Both the position numbers and the translations under genes were made by a program. DNA of 64,000 nucleotides from positions 5,394,001 through 5,458,000 of the forward strand of contig CM071589.1 of NCBI GenBank assembly GCA_036429605.1. The letters are read 5' to 3'. The stretch comes from Cladobotryum mycophilum. Its lineage: Eukaryota > Ascomycota > Sordariomycetes > Hypocreales > Hypocreaceae. The first letter of the stretch is position 1, and each line of letters opens with the position of its first letter. Positions 1 through 10,599 of the stretch are shown here, piece by piece. A model generated the notes under the pieces. The model was given only the letters and a program-made list of their open reading frames with translations, made no database searches and was not told where the DNA came from.

Positions 1-76
1 GGGTTCAAATCTTCAACTTAGAAAAAGCATAATCAATAGAATTGAATTTCACAATTTTGTCTAACCTCATCAACAC

Positions 77-3000
77 CTACTTCCTCGCACACAAACCCTT
101 TACGGCCTTTTGCAGCAAAGCATCCTTATCCCTAAACCTCTGCGGAAACTTGGCCAAGTCACCATCCTTCAACAGCCCCCTCGCCTTGGAAGCGTCCTCC
201 AGCGCCTGCCCCTTGGACAGCTTGGCCGTCCCGCCGCCGACACCCGCAATCAAACCCAGCATGGCAAACGGCGCGGACGTCGGATCCTCGATGATGTCAG
301 CTATCGTCAGCGCCCCGTTGCCCACTTCGCCGATCAACAGCGCGATGCGGGCGACGGCTGCCGCGCTGCCGACCAAGGGGCCGAGGGCCTCGCCGACAAA
401 GGGGATGACCATGAAGACGATGGTTAGGATCTTGAAGATGAGGTTCTTCTTCGCTTCCTCCTTGGCCCTTTCGCCAATCTCCTTAATGTCCTTCATGCTG
501 TCGATGGCTTCGGCTAGCTGCAGCACGGGCATGGAGTACGCGACTACCGCGTCGGCGGCTGAGGTATCGTTTGGCCCGTCGTCGTAAAAGGACAGGCCCA
601 CGCTGAGGTACGAAGACAAGAGCGAGCCTCTCAGCGCGGTGACGTTGCCCATGGACGCCTCGATCAGCTTCTTGGGATTTCCGACGTGGATGTCATTATC
701 GGAACCTTTCATCGGGTAATTGAGCTTCTTGTGAAAGAGCTTGCGGCAGGGCAAGTTTCCACCGCCCGGTCGAACAGGAACATCACCCGGATCCGCGCAG
801 TCGTAACCTTTATCCTCGTCGCCAAACGTCACCCACGACTCGTCTATACCCGTCTCCGCAGCGAGGGCGTTATAGAAGCCCTTCTTGTCCACGAGATCGT
901 AACGGATGCTCCACCCCAGATTCTCGTCCCAGATGTGCGGCATGCCGAGGCACGAATCCTTCTTTTCGCTGCGGCCGGAATACGCCCAGTAGCAGTCAAA
1001 GTACTGGAGGCCCTTGCCGTCGCCGAGCTTCATGAAGTCGTCGAGGCGCGGCTGGATCTGCTCCTTGGTCCACTTCTCGTACCAGCCGAACTTGTCGTCG
1101 TAGCCTTAAGACTTGTTTTGGAACAGGGACAAACTGTCGACGAGCTGGGAGTACAGGATATCCAAAGCAAAGAGGATGACGCAACCTGGGTCTAGGGAGT
1201 CGGCTTTATCGACGAGGCCATCTAGGGTACCGGGGTTCGTGTCTGAGGAGCAAGTAGGAGTGTCCTCACCGGATTCGTCGTCGGAACCGTCGCCATCATC
1301 GCTGTCATCGCCGTTTTCATCATTGGAATAGTCTTGGAGATCAATAGCCCAGTCCGTTGAACCGCCAAAATTGAGGTCCTTAATCCAGTTGATCCGGTTG
1401 GACTTGACATCGCCGTCCATGTAGGCCACCCAATCTACCGCTCTGGGATTACCGTACATGAGAATGTTGGAGTCGGAGTCTTTGTCAATGTACGACTTGA
1501 CGACAGAGAAGTTGCCATGGTCCTTGATAATGTCGTTGAGCTCAGCGTTGGAGATGTAACCACCAGTTGCCGTACAAGGTCCGGGATAGGCCATGGAGTG
1601 ATCTCTGTCTCCGGTAAAGGTGCAAAAGGGACCTGAGCAGGACGCGTCAGTCATGCGGAAACTTCTGCCGTAACTGCTGACACCAATGATAATCTGTCTG
1701 GCTTCGACGCCGGCTTTGGTGATCATGACCATGGCATCGTGTGTCTCGGTCTTGTTGACGTGCGATCGAAGACAGTTTCCGCCTGCGCAGCTGGGAATGG
1801 CCCATTTGTTATTGAAATCTACAACTCATGATTAGCAACATATTTCATTCTTTCCCCCAGTCTTGCGTTAGTTACCCCATTGGCCGTGCAGATCATACGT
1901 CATGTAAATGAAGTAATCCACATATTTTGCAATGCTCTTGACAGGATACTGCTTCAAGTACCAGTAGGAAGCCGGCAGCGCAATGGAAATGGTTTTCCCG
2001 CTGGGTAGCTTGTTTCGGAGCAGCTGCAAGAAGTCAAGATAGTTGTCTCCATCCTCGGGGCTTCCGGGGGGATGTCAGGAATATCAGGAGCGCCGGGATA
2101 CTCCCAATCAAAGTCGAAGCCGTCCAGGTTTTGGACGCTCATGAAGCTCACCAGGTTACTGACGAATGTATCGCGGTTCTCCTTCTTGGCGGCATCCCTG
2201 AAGCGCTGGAACGTGCCCGGGTCCATAGAAAACGCCCAACCGCCAAAGGAGAGAATCTTTTTGAAGCCACTCATTTTCACGAATTTGTTGAATTCGGTTA
2301 ATGAATCCGAAATGTCGACTTCAAAGCCAGGTGTAACTGTGGCAAAGGCAAAGTGGATGTGCGAGTACTTGTTATCCGGGATCTCGGTGACACCCATGCG
2401 CAGACACGCTCTCAGCTGATCAAACGCCTCATAATAGCCAATCGTCCTAAGCTCATCGGGTGCCTTGCCGTTGTTGACAATATCCATCCCGCAATTGGAA
2501 ATGCAGCCGTTGGTTCCTGGCTTTGCGGTACCGGGAGCGCCAGTGTCCGCGGGCGTCTTGGTACAGAAGTTAGGGGTCGTTCCGCAGAATCCCCAGGCAT
2601 CACAGCAAGCGTTGAGAGGGCATTGGTTCAGATCAGCCAGCGCGGTTCCGTCGGTAGGCTTCTTAGTACCCGGGACCTGGGGACCGCAGGTGGTACCCTG
2701 GACGGGCGCGGGCATAGGGGGCGTTCCCTTGCTGAGGCAGATGAGTTGGCCAATCTGCAAGTGCGCGCAACCGGCCCAGCCCCAGGTTTTTTTGTTGAAG
2801 TCTTCAATGTCTTGCTGTTGGAGGTAGTGCGTGTCTGCCAGATCGAAACAACCATCGCCCTGGTTGACCCGATATGTGTTGCAGGTGCCGTCGGGCTGGG
2901 GCTGAGGGCGAAAATCTGGCATAGTGCCAGCGTTGCAGCAAACGTGCTGCTTGGGCTTGAGGACCGAGCAGAGGTTCTGTTGCGGGTTGTACTTGGCCAG

Positions 3001-3936
3001 GTCGTTGCCGGAGATGCCACAGCGACTGGCCAGCGAGGCGCAACTGTCTCCTCCGTGGACTTCCTCTGTTCTGCAGTATCCCCTTGGGAGAATGTTTCGT
3101 GGTTCTCCTCTGGCGGTCATGTTGCCGTGGGAGATGGTAGTAGCATTGGCACTTTTGTCCACAGTGGAAACGAGCACATCCATGTTGACGGCGGTAACAG
3201 GAACGGACCCGTCGAGGCAGAGGCCATTGTTCCAGCCCTTGATGGCATTTTGAGCCACTGCCAAATCAACGAAGCCAGTAGAAAACACTCTCACAGTCAG
3301 TGTCGCGCCGGTAGGCTGGCAACTCTGCATGAAAGAAGTCTTCTTTTCCGCAAAAGAGTCGAGAAAGTCTCGAGCAGCACGCTTGGTGATTTGTGCACCA
3401 GAATATAAGCCCACGACAGCAGACTTGGACCTAGCAAACAGGATGGTGGTGCCGCACTCGGAGCTTTTGTCCACAAAAAGGGCAAGTTGGCGAATGGCCT
3501 CGGCAACATCACCAGGCCGCGGAGCGGTTACAGACGCCTTGTTGAGCTTCGAGCCGCTAACTTGGGGAGTGAAGAGTGTCTTGACCGTCTTGGCACCGTA
3601 ACTATTGGAAACGACAAGGTTGCTTTGGCTTTGCTGCTGAGGCATAACCGGGGCAGCGGCGGCCTCGTAGGCCTGCCCCCCGGTGGCCACGCAGCCGCGG
3701 ATGGTGAGGATGGTATCTGGATCTGCGACAGAGTTTTGGACATTCAAGTCAAAGAGGACAGTTTGATCGCAGCTCTCCAGGTCACGGAGATGATGCATGT
3801 GCGTCCAGTTAGCCGGGCTAGGACCGGCATCAACACAGAGGCTGGGACAGTTGTCTGCGTACTGGCCATTATAGCTGTCTGTGACGGCTGAGGTGAGACC
3901 CAGCAGAGAGGGAAGGAGGATAGAAGAGCGCTTCAT
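77..3936 (-). pseudogene. Subgroup C GH18 chitinase with LysM and CBM18 domains, broken twice
   Basis: The start at 3936 gives a signal peptide (MKRSSILLPSLLGL). Next come a Cys-rich N-terminal region, two LysM-like modules (about residues 285-395), a CBM18-type chitin-binding module (CCDAWGFCG) and a GH18 domain with the catalytic motif DGFDFDWEYPG. The C-terminal third, with a hydrophobic Gly/Ala-rich stretch, is typical of the killer-toxin-like chitinases that cleave chitin outside the cell. A 57-bp intron at 1819-1875 (GTAACT, branch GCTAATC, TTGTAG) keeps frame. Two lesions interrupt the gene. The frame slips by one base at a six-base G run (2066-2071) just after the catalytic motif, and an in-frame TAA lies at 1106-1108 within conserved sequence. 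Coding similarity continues on both sides of each, so this is one gene, either a recent pseudogene or, for the frameshift, an assembly error. Confidence 0.85.
1819..1875 (-). other. Spliceosomal intron of the chitinase gene
   Basis: The reverse strand reads GTAACT at the donor, GCTAATC as a branch-like element and TTGTAG at the acceptor, 57 nt in all. Removing it joins the conserved GH18 Tyr-Asp-Leu-His-Gly-Gln-Trp segment to the downstream catalytic-domain exon in frame. Confidence 0.8.
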
Positions 3937-4721
3937 CCTGTTCTGCGAGCCAGTTCTGGCATGCAATGAGGGAACAGGTAAGCCTGAAGAAAATGGGTTG
4001 AGGATGGGGGGGGGGGATAGGGAGAGACATGGGGATTAGTGGTCCATATAGCGTTCCCATATTACTCATTTTGTAAGTCGTCGATATCAACTCTTTTGTC
4101 CGATGCTGTATCAAGAGGAGGGGGCTCCGAAGCTGGCGTGCTACCGTATAATCTTGGCTTTTTGGGACATATCCCGTGTGATGTTGGCTCAGCCCTCATT
4201 TTACTGCATCCTTCCGTGTTACCCTCCTCTCCTAGGATTATAAAAAGAAAAAGAGGGCCATAACGGGACAATATCTCTTATGGTTGGATAAAGCGTCCTA
4301 ACCTTGTGCTCACCGCGGGGCTTGCAGCCCAACATACTTAGAGGACCCAGCTTTAAAAGGCGTCTCGGATAGGTATTTCCAAATGCAGATGCCTACCCTT
4401 TACATGGAGGAATTTGTGATCCTAACCTATTATGCATATTCATTTGCTGTGGTTTGTTTATTTCTTTTTGGCGCAAAGTCTAGATCGAAACCGCTGGCTT
4501 AAGCAACGTTACTCTCTCGGCTCCTTTTTCGTATATCTTGCGGAAGTCTTGTCTCTATTACTCCCCGGCAACATAATCCCATGTACTCACTCTTCTATGA
4601 TTTGCTTCTTCCTATATCCTCGTCCTCGCCTTTTTCCCATTCTCTTGATTCCCCTACCATCATCTCTAATACCTCTTTCTTTCCCTCTTCCAGTCACATC
4701 ACCAACGCGCCCAAGGACAAG
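3937..4721. other. Divergent intergenic region with an 11-G run
   Basis: This is the shared upstream region of the divergent chitinase and unknown genes. It holds a run of eleven G at 4006-4016 and a TATAAAA-like stretch near 4239 on the plus strand. No further coding sequence was recognised. Confidence 0.5.
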
Positions 4722-5647
4722 ATGCTTGCTACACTAGGCACCGCGCCCATCTCGCCCGTTTACATAGACTATAATGAGTTCTTCATGAACAGTAGCAACA
4801 TCCTCGCTAGCCCATATGACAGTGTCACCACCGCTTTCAAGAAGCCCGTCGCCATCAACTCTACGGCCATCGGAAGTTTTGATTGGACGCAGCCGTACCC
4901 CGGCTCCCGCAGAGATGGCCACACGGCGTACCTGGAGGTCGGGCAAGAAATGCCCCTGTCTGCGTCCATCGTGGAAAACGCAACCAGCGTCCTGTCGTCC
5001 TTGACCTTTGGCATTCCCGACAGCATGAGCTCTGGCGGTCAGCCGCTGGCGATGGACCCTTCGTGATACATCTGTCGCCACGTCTTCATATCCACCAAGC
5101 CCGAGGCGAAGCAGGCTGTTGACGGTGGAAGCAAGTGTGATTTCTTGTCGCAGGCCTGCCAGGCCGACCTCAAGACCAGCTTGACCAAGGATTGGGGAAA
5201 GGTAGAGGACGGCACTACGTGCTCGGCGCTCGGCTTTGACGCCATAGCACCAAGCTGTCAAGACTCGTTTGGATTCGCTCGTCAAGACGTCATGGCCTTT
5301 GATGCCGCCTTTATCGCCAATACCACCTTGGGTGCGTTGCAGACGAGCAAAGAGCAGCAACAGTACAGCTGGCGCATCGACACTGGCTATCATGACGGTG
5401 GCGACGAGGTAGGTCCTATTGGCGGCCAAGGCATAGGCGCGAGCATCGCCAGGGTAATGATAGCCAGTTCGCGAGGATGGAGCAAACGGTGAGGGACTAT
5501 GTTACTAGGTTTAATAGCGCGGGACTCGCATTGAGCCATGTCGAGGCTATTACCAAGACGCAAGGTATGCAGACCACTTTGCTGCAGCGTGTAACGCATC
5601 ATAGACTATTCGATTATATGGTTATGGAGAGTAGAAATATAATTTGA
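4722..5647 (+). pseudogene. Unknown fungal protein gene, broken by a stop and a frameshift
   Basis: The chosen start at 4722 (MLATLGTAPISPVYIDYNEF) opens a reading frame with coding character. It is interrupted by TGA at 5064-5066 but continues in the same frame with a Cys-containing, well-formed protein (CRHVFISTKPEAKQAVDG, then ACQADLKTSLTK). Near 5450-5460 the frame slips by one base and carries on to about 5647. I do not recognise the family, and no signal peptide is clear from this start. It is divergent from the chitinase, and both neighbours are broken, which suggests loss of a functional pair. The slip could instead be a missed small intron; a GTAGGT lies at 5409. Confidence 0.5.
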
Positions 5648-5685
5648 CTTTTTTTGTTCTATATTATCTCTCGAAGTATGTGCTT

Positions 5686-6795
5686 TCATGACTTCCCGAA
5701 ATTATTAGGAAGCCGCTCCTTTATGTAACACTCGTTAGTGCAATATCGCACCATGATTTGCGGTCGTAGTTTGGGCGAGCGGTGCCTGGCTTGCTTCACC
5801 CACGGATGCTCGTCATTGGGCAAATGCTTCTCCATGAAGATGTAATCTTGCTCCACAACCTCAGGTGCCCACGCTAAGCCCGGGCGTGTCCCAAGAATGT
5901 CGATGTGTTCGTCCCGTGCACTCCTCCACATTTCCGCGAGGATAAGCCATTCAGCCCATCTCGTCCATGATTCCACTGCTGTCTGGAACCGAGAACCTAG
6001 AAATGTTTCGAATCGCGTTTTCACGGCCGGTTCCTTGTCCAATGCATTTTCCATGAATAATGCATGGAATTCCCTCAACCGAGCCTCATCGTCAACATCA
6101 ACCATCTGAACAGGAGCATCACCTAACAACCCAAACAGGCCAGACCTCAGAGCCGCTTCCCTGGTAATATGAAGAGATACCGCCGCCATAGCTATGCCTA
6201 GGCTTTGCTTGTCCGTGCAATCTGCCATGTCTGCGCAACTCGCAATGTCGCAAACCTCAATATTGTTTACCCCCTGACAGCGGATAGACGGTTCTCTATA
6301 AAGAAAGGCCAAGTCGTCGGGCGCACCTTCAGCATCGAACAGCGGCTTCAAGCGAAAATGGTGAATAATCTCCGCCACGACAGAAGGCTGCATCCCATGC
6401 TCCTCCGCCCGCCATAAGAACATGGCTATCGGGCTCGAGTGGTCGCTGTAGCCTCCCCAGGCAATCCAGCGTGCTCGCGTCCAGTTGAGATGTAATCTAT
6501 CCCGATGCGGCTGCACCCATATCGAATCCAAGCTAGTCACCTCTTCCAGTTTCAATTTGTGTCCCTGCTCTAGAGCGATTTGTCGAGACTCTCTGTTCAC
6601 GAATGCGATCATCGGCAGCTGAGCGTTTTGGCGCGTTATGCGGTCGGCCCAGCATGCTTGACGAGATTCATTGCCATCGAGAAGGAAGTCGGCGGTGTCT
6701 TCTTCTACTACGCGATGCGGTAGGCAGTACTGCCATATGGCACGGCGTAATTCTAGAGGCAGTTTTGAAAAGTAATGGAATGAGTCGCTATCCAT
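5686..6795 (-). CDS. 2EXR-domain protein
   Basis: Single-exon gene of 369 codons. The ATG at 6795 is preferred because the N-terminus FHYFSKLPLELRRAIWQYCL is the characteristic start of the fungal 2EXR domain (F..F..LP.ELR..IW), followed by PMIAFVNRESRQIALE. The upstream extension of the frame lacks coding character. The biochemical role of this large fungal family is unknown. The C-terminal two thirds are Trp-rich and helical with no other recognised domain. The gene is intact, unlike its neighbours on both sides, and stands alone with its own upstream region. Confidence 0.85.
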   Translation of the reverse strand: MDSDSFHYFSKLPLELRRAIWQYCLPHRVVEEDTADFLLDGNESRQACWADRITRQNAQLPMIAFVNRESRQIALEQGHKLKLEEVTSLDSIWVQPHRDRLHLNWTRARWIAWGGYSDHSSPIAMFLWRAEEHGMQPSVVAEIIHHFRLKPLFDAEGAPDDLAFLYREPSIRCQGVNNIEVCDIASCADMADCTDKQSLGIAMAAVSLHITREAALRSGLFGLLGDAPVQMVDVDDEARLREFHALFMENALDKEPAVKTRFETFLGSRFQTAVESWTRWAEWLILAEMWRSARDEHIDILGTRPGLAWAPEVVEQDYIFMEKHLPNDEHPWVKQARHRSPKLRPQIMVRYCTNECYIKERLPNNFGKS

Positions 6796-8323
6796 TTTGT
6801 ACTGTGCATAATATGAGGTATGTGTATCAAGAAAGAAGAATTTGGAAAACCTTGCAACTATTAGGTAATTTAGTAACGTACCCAACAAGCGAATGTTGGG
6901 GACTGGTCGAGACAGCCTTAGGCACCATCTCAAAATGTTGGTTCCAGATCCCATTCCAGAAACTTTCCACCCACCTGTTAGGTGAACCCAACACCCAATC
7001 ACCCATCGCCACAATAATATTACCTACCTAACATCGATATCAGTATTATACTTGGGACACTTGCATCATCAGAACACAAAACACTGATGAACAGGCCTGT
7101 GTGTGTGGAAGAAGCCATACCTAGCTTCAGCAAATTTCATAACGCCATCAGGTTTCCTTGTACGGCTACATCAATGCGACTGTAACGCGTTCGCTCATCA
7201 TCAAGTTCTCCAAACTATTAATCGCCCGCCCTCCTCTCGCACTTCCCCAGCCAAAGTCAGTCGTTAGTCAAAAGGCTTCGAGTATGCAGAGTTGTTGAAA
7301 CAATCAAATCGTAAGTACTAAAAAGTACCGTACTGGCAAATACCAGATTAATCTACTTTTTATTGCATACACCTTAATTTATACGATATCTTATGCTTAT
7401 CACTTCAATACCTATATATTTGATTGATGTAGCCGGGTAGCTGCCCTGATTGAATATCTTAAACTTCCGATAAATTGAGACATGTCAAATTGTGATGGAT
7501 ACATGATGCCCTGACAAGTCGGGCCTTCGGATGATAAAAGCGTACTCTGTGGCAAATACTAAAGGCATACATCCGCACCTCCGTTCTGTGTGGTGTGCGT
7601 GTAAGAGTTGTTGGGACAGTTAAGCTTATCTTCGTAACCACCACTCCATTCGTCTTTCGAAATTGTAAAACCATATCATTCTGACCTTGCATAGCGTCCC
7701 AACTCGCTCTTCAAAGTAGTCTCACACAGCGCGGAGCACTGAAGCCAAAGTGCATGCGTTAGTAGGTAACTGGTCAACAAAGATGCTGGCGGGTTACTTC
7801 GCGGCTGTCATGGACATAATAGAACTCCTTGGGGAGGAACTTGAGAACAGCTTCCATCTCCGGACCTAGACATCCATGGTATCCGCTACCTAGATAAATC
7901 CCGTCATTTCCCCGCTGAGTGACCTAGGTAATACGAAACCATGGTACTAAAACCACCAAACTTAGTCGCTACCATCTTGCGCCCTCATCCTTGTTAGACT
8001 TTTGTCCACCACTGGAGCCCATGTAGATCAAGAGTGTTATTTGCGTGGCCTTTGCCCCACCGTTTCCTCAACCGGCCTTGTGTCTCTTATTGGACGAGAG
8101 ATAAATAAGATGGTGGTGACTACGATAACAGACAGCCCAACGCCGTTGAAAAACATGAGCTGAAAGACCCGAAACAACTTAATAACAGCCAAGATGAACT
8201 ATTAGCGTTGACGCATCACACTAACAGTGACGAAGCGAACTATGGTATTCCACGACTACCCTGTGAGTCTAAGATACTCTATTTACATGTTGATGCAGGT
8301 AATGCAGGGGTTGGAACGATGAC
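6796..8323. other. Long intergenic region
   Basis: Only short frames with no recognisable similarity occur here. There is no RNA gene, terminal repeat or tandem repeat that I can support. It lies between the 2EXR gene and the RecQ relic and is probably non-coding. Confidence 0.4.
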
Positions 8324-9190
8324 AGGCTTGAGGTTGCTCATCAAATCTTGGCAGAGAAATTCGGGTACAATTTCTCTCGTCATGAGCAAGATGCGGTCAT
8401 AAATCCACGTTTCAAGGGAAATAACCGTCAGGTTTTAGGTCACAAAGGAGTGAATGAGTGTTCAATTAGTAGCTATCACGTAGCTTTCTCACAGGAAGGT
8501 ATCAATTGGTGACGGTTTCAATTCTTGGCCCCTTTCTAACTGTGGTTGTCGCGCCTCTTAAAGGGGTTTCCATCTTCGGCGCCGGATAAACCCTTGGAGC
8601 CGGCCGCTGTCGCGTCGCACATGACAACAACACACTTGTTATCTTTCTTATAGGGGCTGGTAAATCTCTTTGCTACCAGGTGAGCTACTCTCTTATGCAT
8701 TTTCTGTCAGTTTGTCAACTATCAGCTAACAGTAGCTCTTTACCTCAGGTGCTAGCTGTTGCTTATAGGATGGTTGATAACGGGTACCCAAGCATGACCA
8801 GAAAAATCGGTGATCATGGCCTCACAGTCATCATTTGCCCTTTGCTATCATTGATGAAGAATAAAGTCGATGTTCTCCAGAGCAGGGGGATCCATACTAA
8901 CGTTATTAACCCCACCAAGCCACCTGAAGAGATACGACAGGTTCAGCTAGCTTTGCAGAAAGAGGAGCTGCAAACTCTATACTGCTCACCTGAAAGGTTC
9001 ACTGACGAGTCCTTTATCCAGAGTATTAAGGAAGTATCTGGAGGCATTAGACTACTTGCTGTTGATGAAGCGCATTGCATTTCAGAGGTGTGTTTCTACT
9101 GTTGACAGTGGTCTCCAGTCCTCAACCTCAGATCTGACTCTATTTAGAGTGGGGTCGTTCCTTCAGGCCGGACTATCTCAAAGGCACGAG
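8324..9190 (+). pseudogene. RecQ-family DNA helicase fragment
   Basis: Pieces of the N-terminal helicase core can be read in order. Near 8324-8400 there is HQILAEKFGYNFSRHEQDAV (RecQ motif 0 region). At about 8618-8680 comes TLVIFLIGAGKSLCYQ (Walker A). An intron-like segment follows (GTGAGC...CTCAG, about 8681-8749), then VIICPLLSLMKNKV, LYCSPERFTDESF and the DEAH motif LLAVDEAHCISE. After a second intron-like segment from about 9090 comes WGRSFRPDYLK. The second RecA lobe, RQC and HRDC regions are absent. Non-coding sequence separates the first two blocks, and a stop follows near 9212. This is a truncated relic of a 3'-5' helicase, perhaps of the duplicated subtelomeric type. Confidence 0.75.
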
Positions 9191-10233
9191 GTTCTATATG
9201 GCAACTCCGGTATAGCGAGCATTTTTCTGACGCTGATCTAGTTCCGACGGGTTTTCTGGCCTGGTACTGCAAAATCCTTTCAAGTACTTCGAGGGTTGCC
9301 ATTTTGAACAAATCTTTGTTCTGTGAGTTAAAATGGGGTCCATAGATATACTTTACAATTTCAGGTAGGAGCTTATCATGGACCAAGCCTTTTCAGCCAC
9401 ATCTTGTCAGCAGCTTTAAATAATAAGATGTGAATATTGTTACTGCACGAAGAGGGGATGGAGGATAATGGTAAAGTAATGAGAAATCCATGATGAACAA
9501 ACCACGTCGTGTTACAATTACTCACAACCATAACAGCTAATCGACGAAGTGGCTAATGTCGATTACGCAAGTGGTGCGTTAAACGTGGAGGATTCGCAAG
9601 ATATCCCGCTTCTCTACCAATCAGACGCTGTGTAAGATAGCATATAAGACAGGCTCCGCACGAGTACAAGTCGTTGAAAATAGGCGACGAATTCATGATT
9701 TTATATTGAGCTAATTAAAACTTATAGTTCAGTTAACGCACTTATTTATGTCTTTACAGTAACCTAAATCATTCTAGAGTAGGATCCACCCATCCACATC
9801 TTCTAGTTGAAGATAACTACCATTAGTAAGTAATCATAGCTTTGGGAGATCATTCGTCAGGAATTATGAATGGTGGTCGACCCAACAAACACCACCGGTG
9901 CGGCTGAAAGGCACTTACTGAACCAACGAAAGTGCTGTGCTCAATACGTGTTGGATATTGGGAGCCAGCCAACGCAACCTAGATAAAACATCAGGCTTGC
10001 GTCTATTGGGAACTTAGCCTAAGCGGTTGGCCTCCCGCAGAAGACAAGATTCTCGGCCACCCAGTGACGTATACTTGATCACAAAGTTACATGTGACAAG
10101 ACAACAAGTTTTAAGTCATTATTGCAAAGGGTTTATGATTTCCCCTTATTAAGGGATGATATTGCATCCTCATTCATGCCGCACCCCAGTTCGTAAACCA
10201 CAGCGGATTCTTTTCCAGCATCTTCTTGCCAAG
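9191..10233. other. Intergenic region with one unexplained minus-strand frame
   Basis: A minus-strand open frame (about 9144-9386, start MVHDKLLPEIVKYIYGPHF) has protein-like composition but no family I recognise, and it partly overlaps the RecQ relic. The rest, up to the giant gene, shows nothing I can support. Confidence 0.3.
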
Positions 10234-10531
10234 ATGTCCGCGTCCTCATCCAATGTGCTGAGCGCACAGACGCTTCAATACTTTTTTTACCACATTTGCT
10301 TACCCTCGAAACTACCCAATGGGGATGACACATCTGCTTCAAGCGATTCGAGCCTGATTGAATATGCACTCGAGACCTTGTCCAAATTCCTACTAGAAAC
10401 GGATGCCAAGTATCATGCAGCTATCCAGACTGCAATGTCGATGATAGCGAATATGCTAGCTGGAAGAGATCAAAGTGGGTGTTTAAAAGAAAACAAAGTA
10501 CGAGACATCATAAAAGAGATGCTTTCTCCCA

Positions 10532-10599
10532 GTACGTTTTCTAGCATATACCTGAGCATATGTCATTAACAATGCTAACTACCTTGTATCATATCCCAG
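10532..10599 (+). other. Intron 1 of the DUF3638 gene
   Basis: Donor GTACGT, a branch-like TGCTAAC, and acceptor ATCCCAG. Removal joins residues KEMLSP to TAASFHITAQ with one codon split across the junction and no stop. Confidence 0.8.

Noticed and set aside
1..15. GGGTTCAAATC at the left edge as the T-arm of a tRNA
   Set aside because: Only a B-box-like word is inside the window. No D-arm or acceptor stem can be seen.
2353..3408. Plus-strand open frame of 351 codons
   Set aside because: It is the complement of the chitinase exon, whose minus-strand frame has LysM, CBM18 and GH18 signatures.
4734..5429. Minus-strand open frame of 231 codons
   Set aside because: Shadow of the plus-strand unknown gene. 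The plus frame has coherent sequence across the stop, and the minus frame shows no domain.
7459..7692. Short minus-strand frame in the long intergenic region
   Set aside because: No domain, no start context and no splice continuation; indistinguishable from chance.
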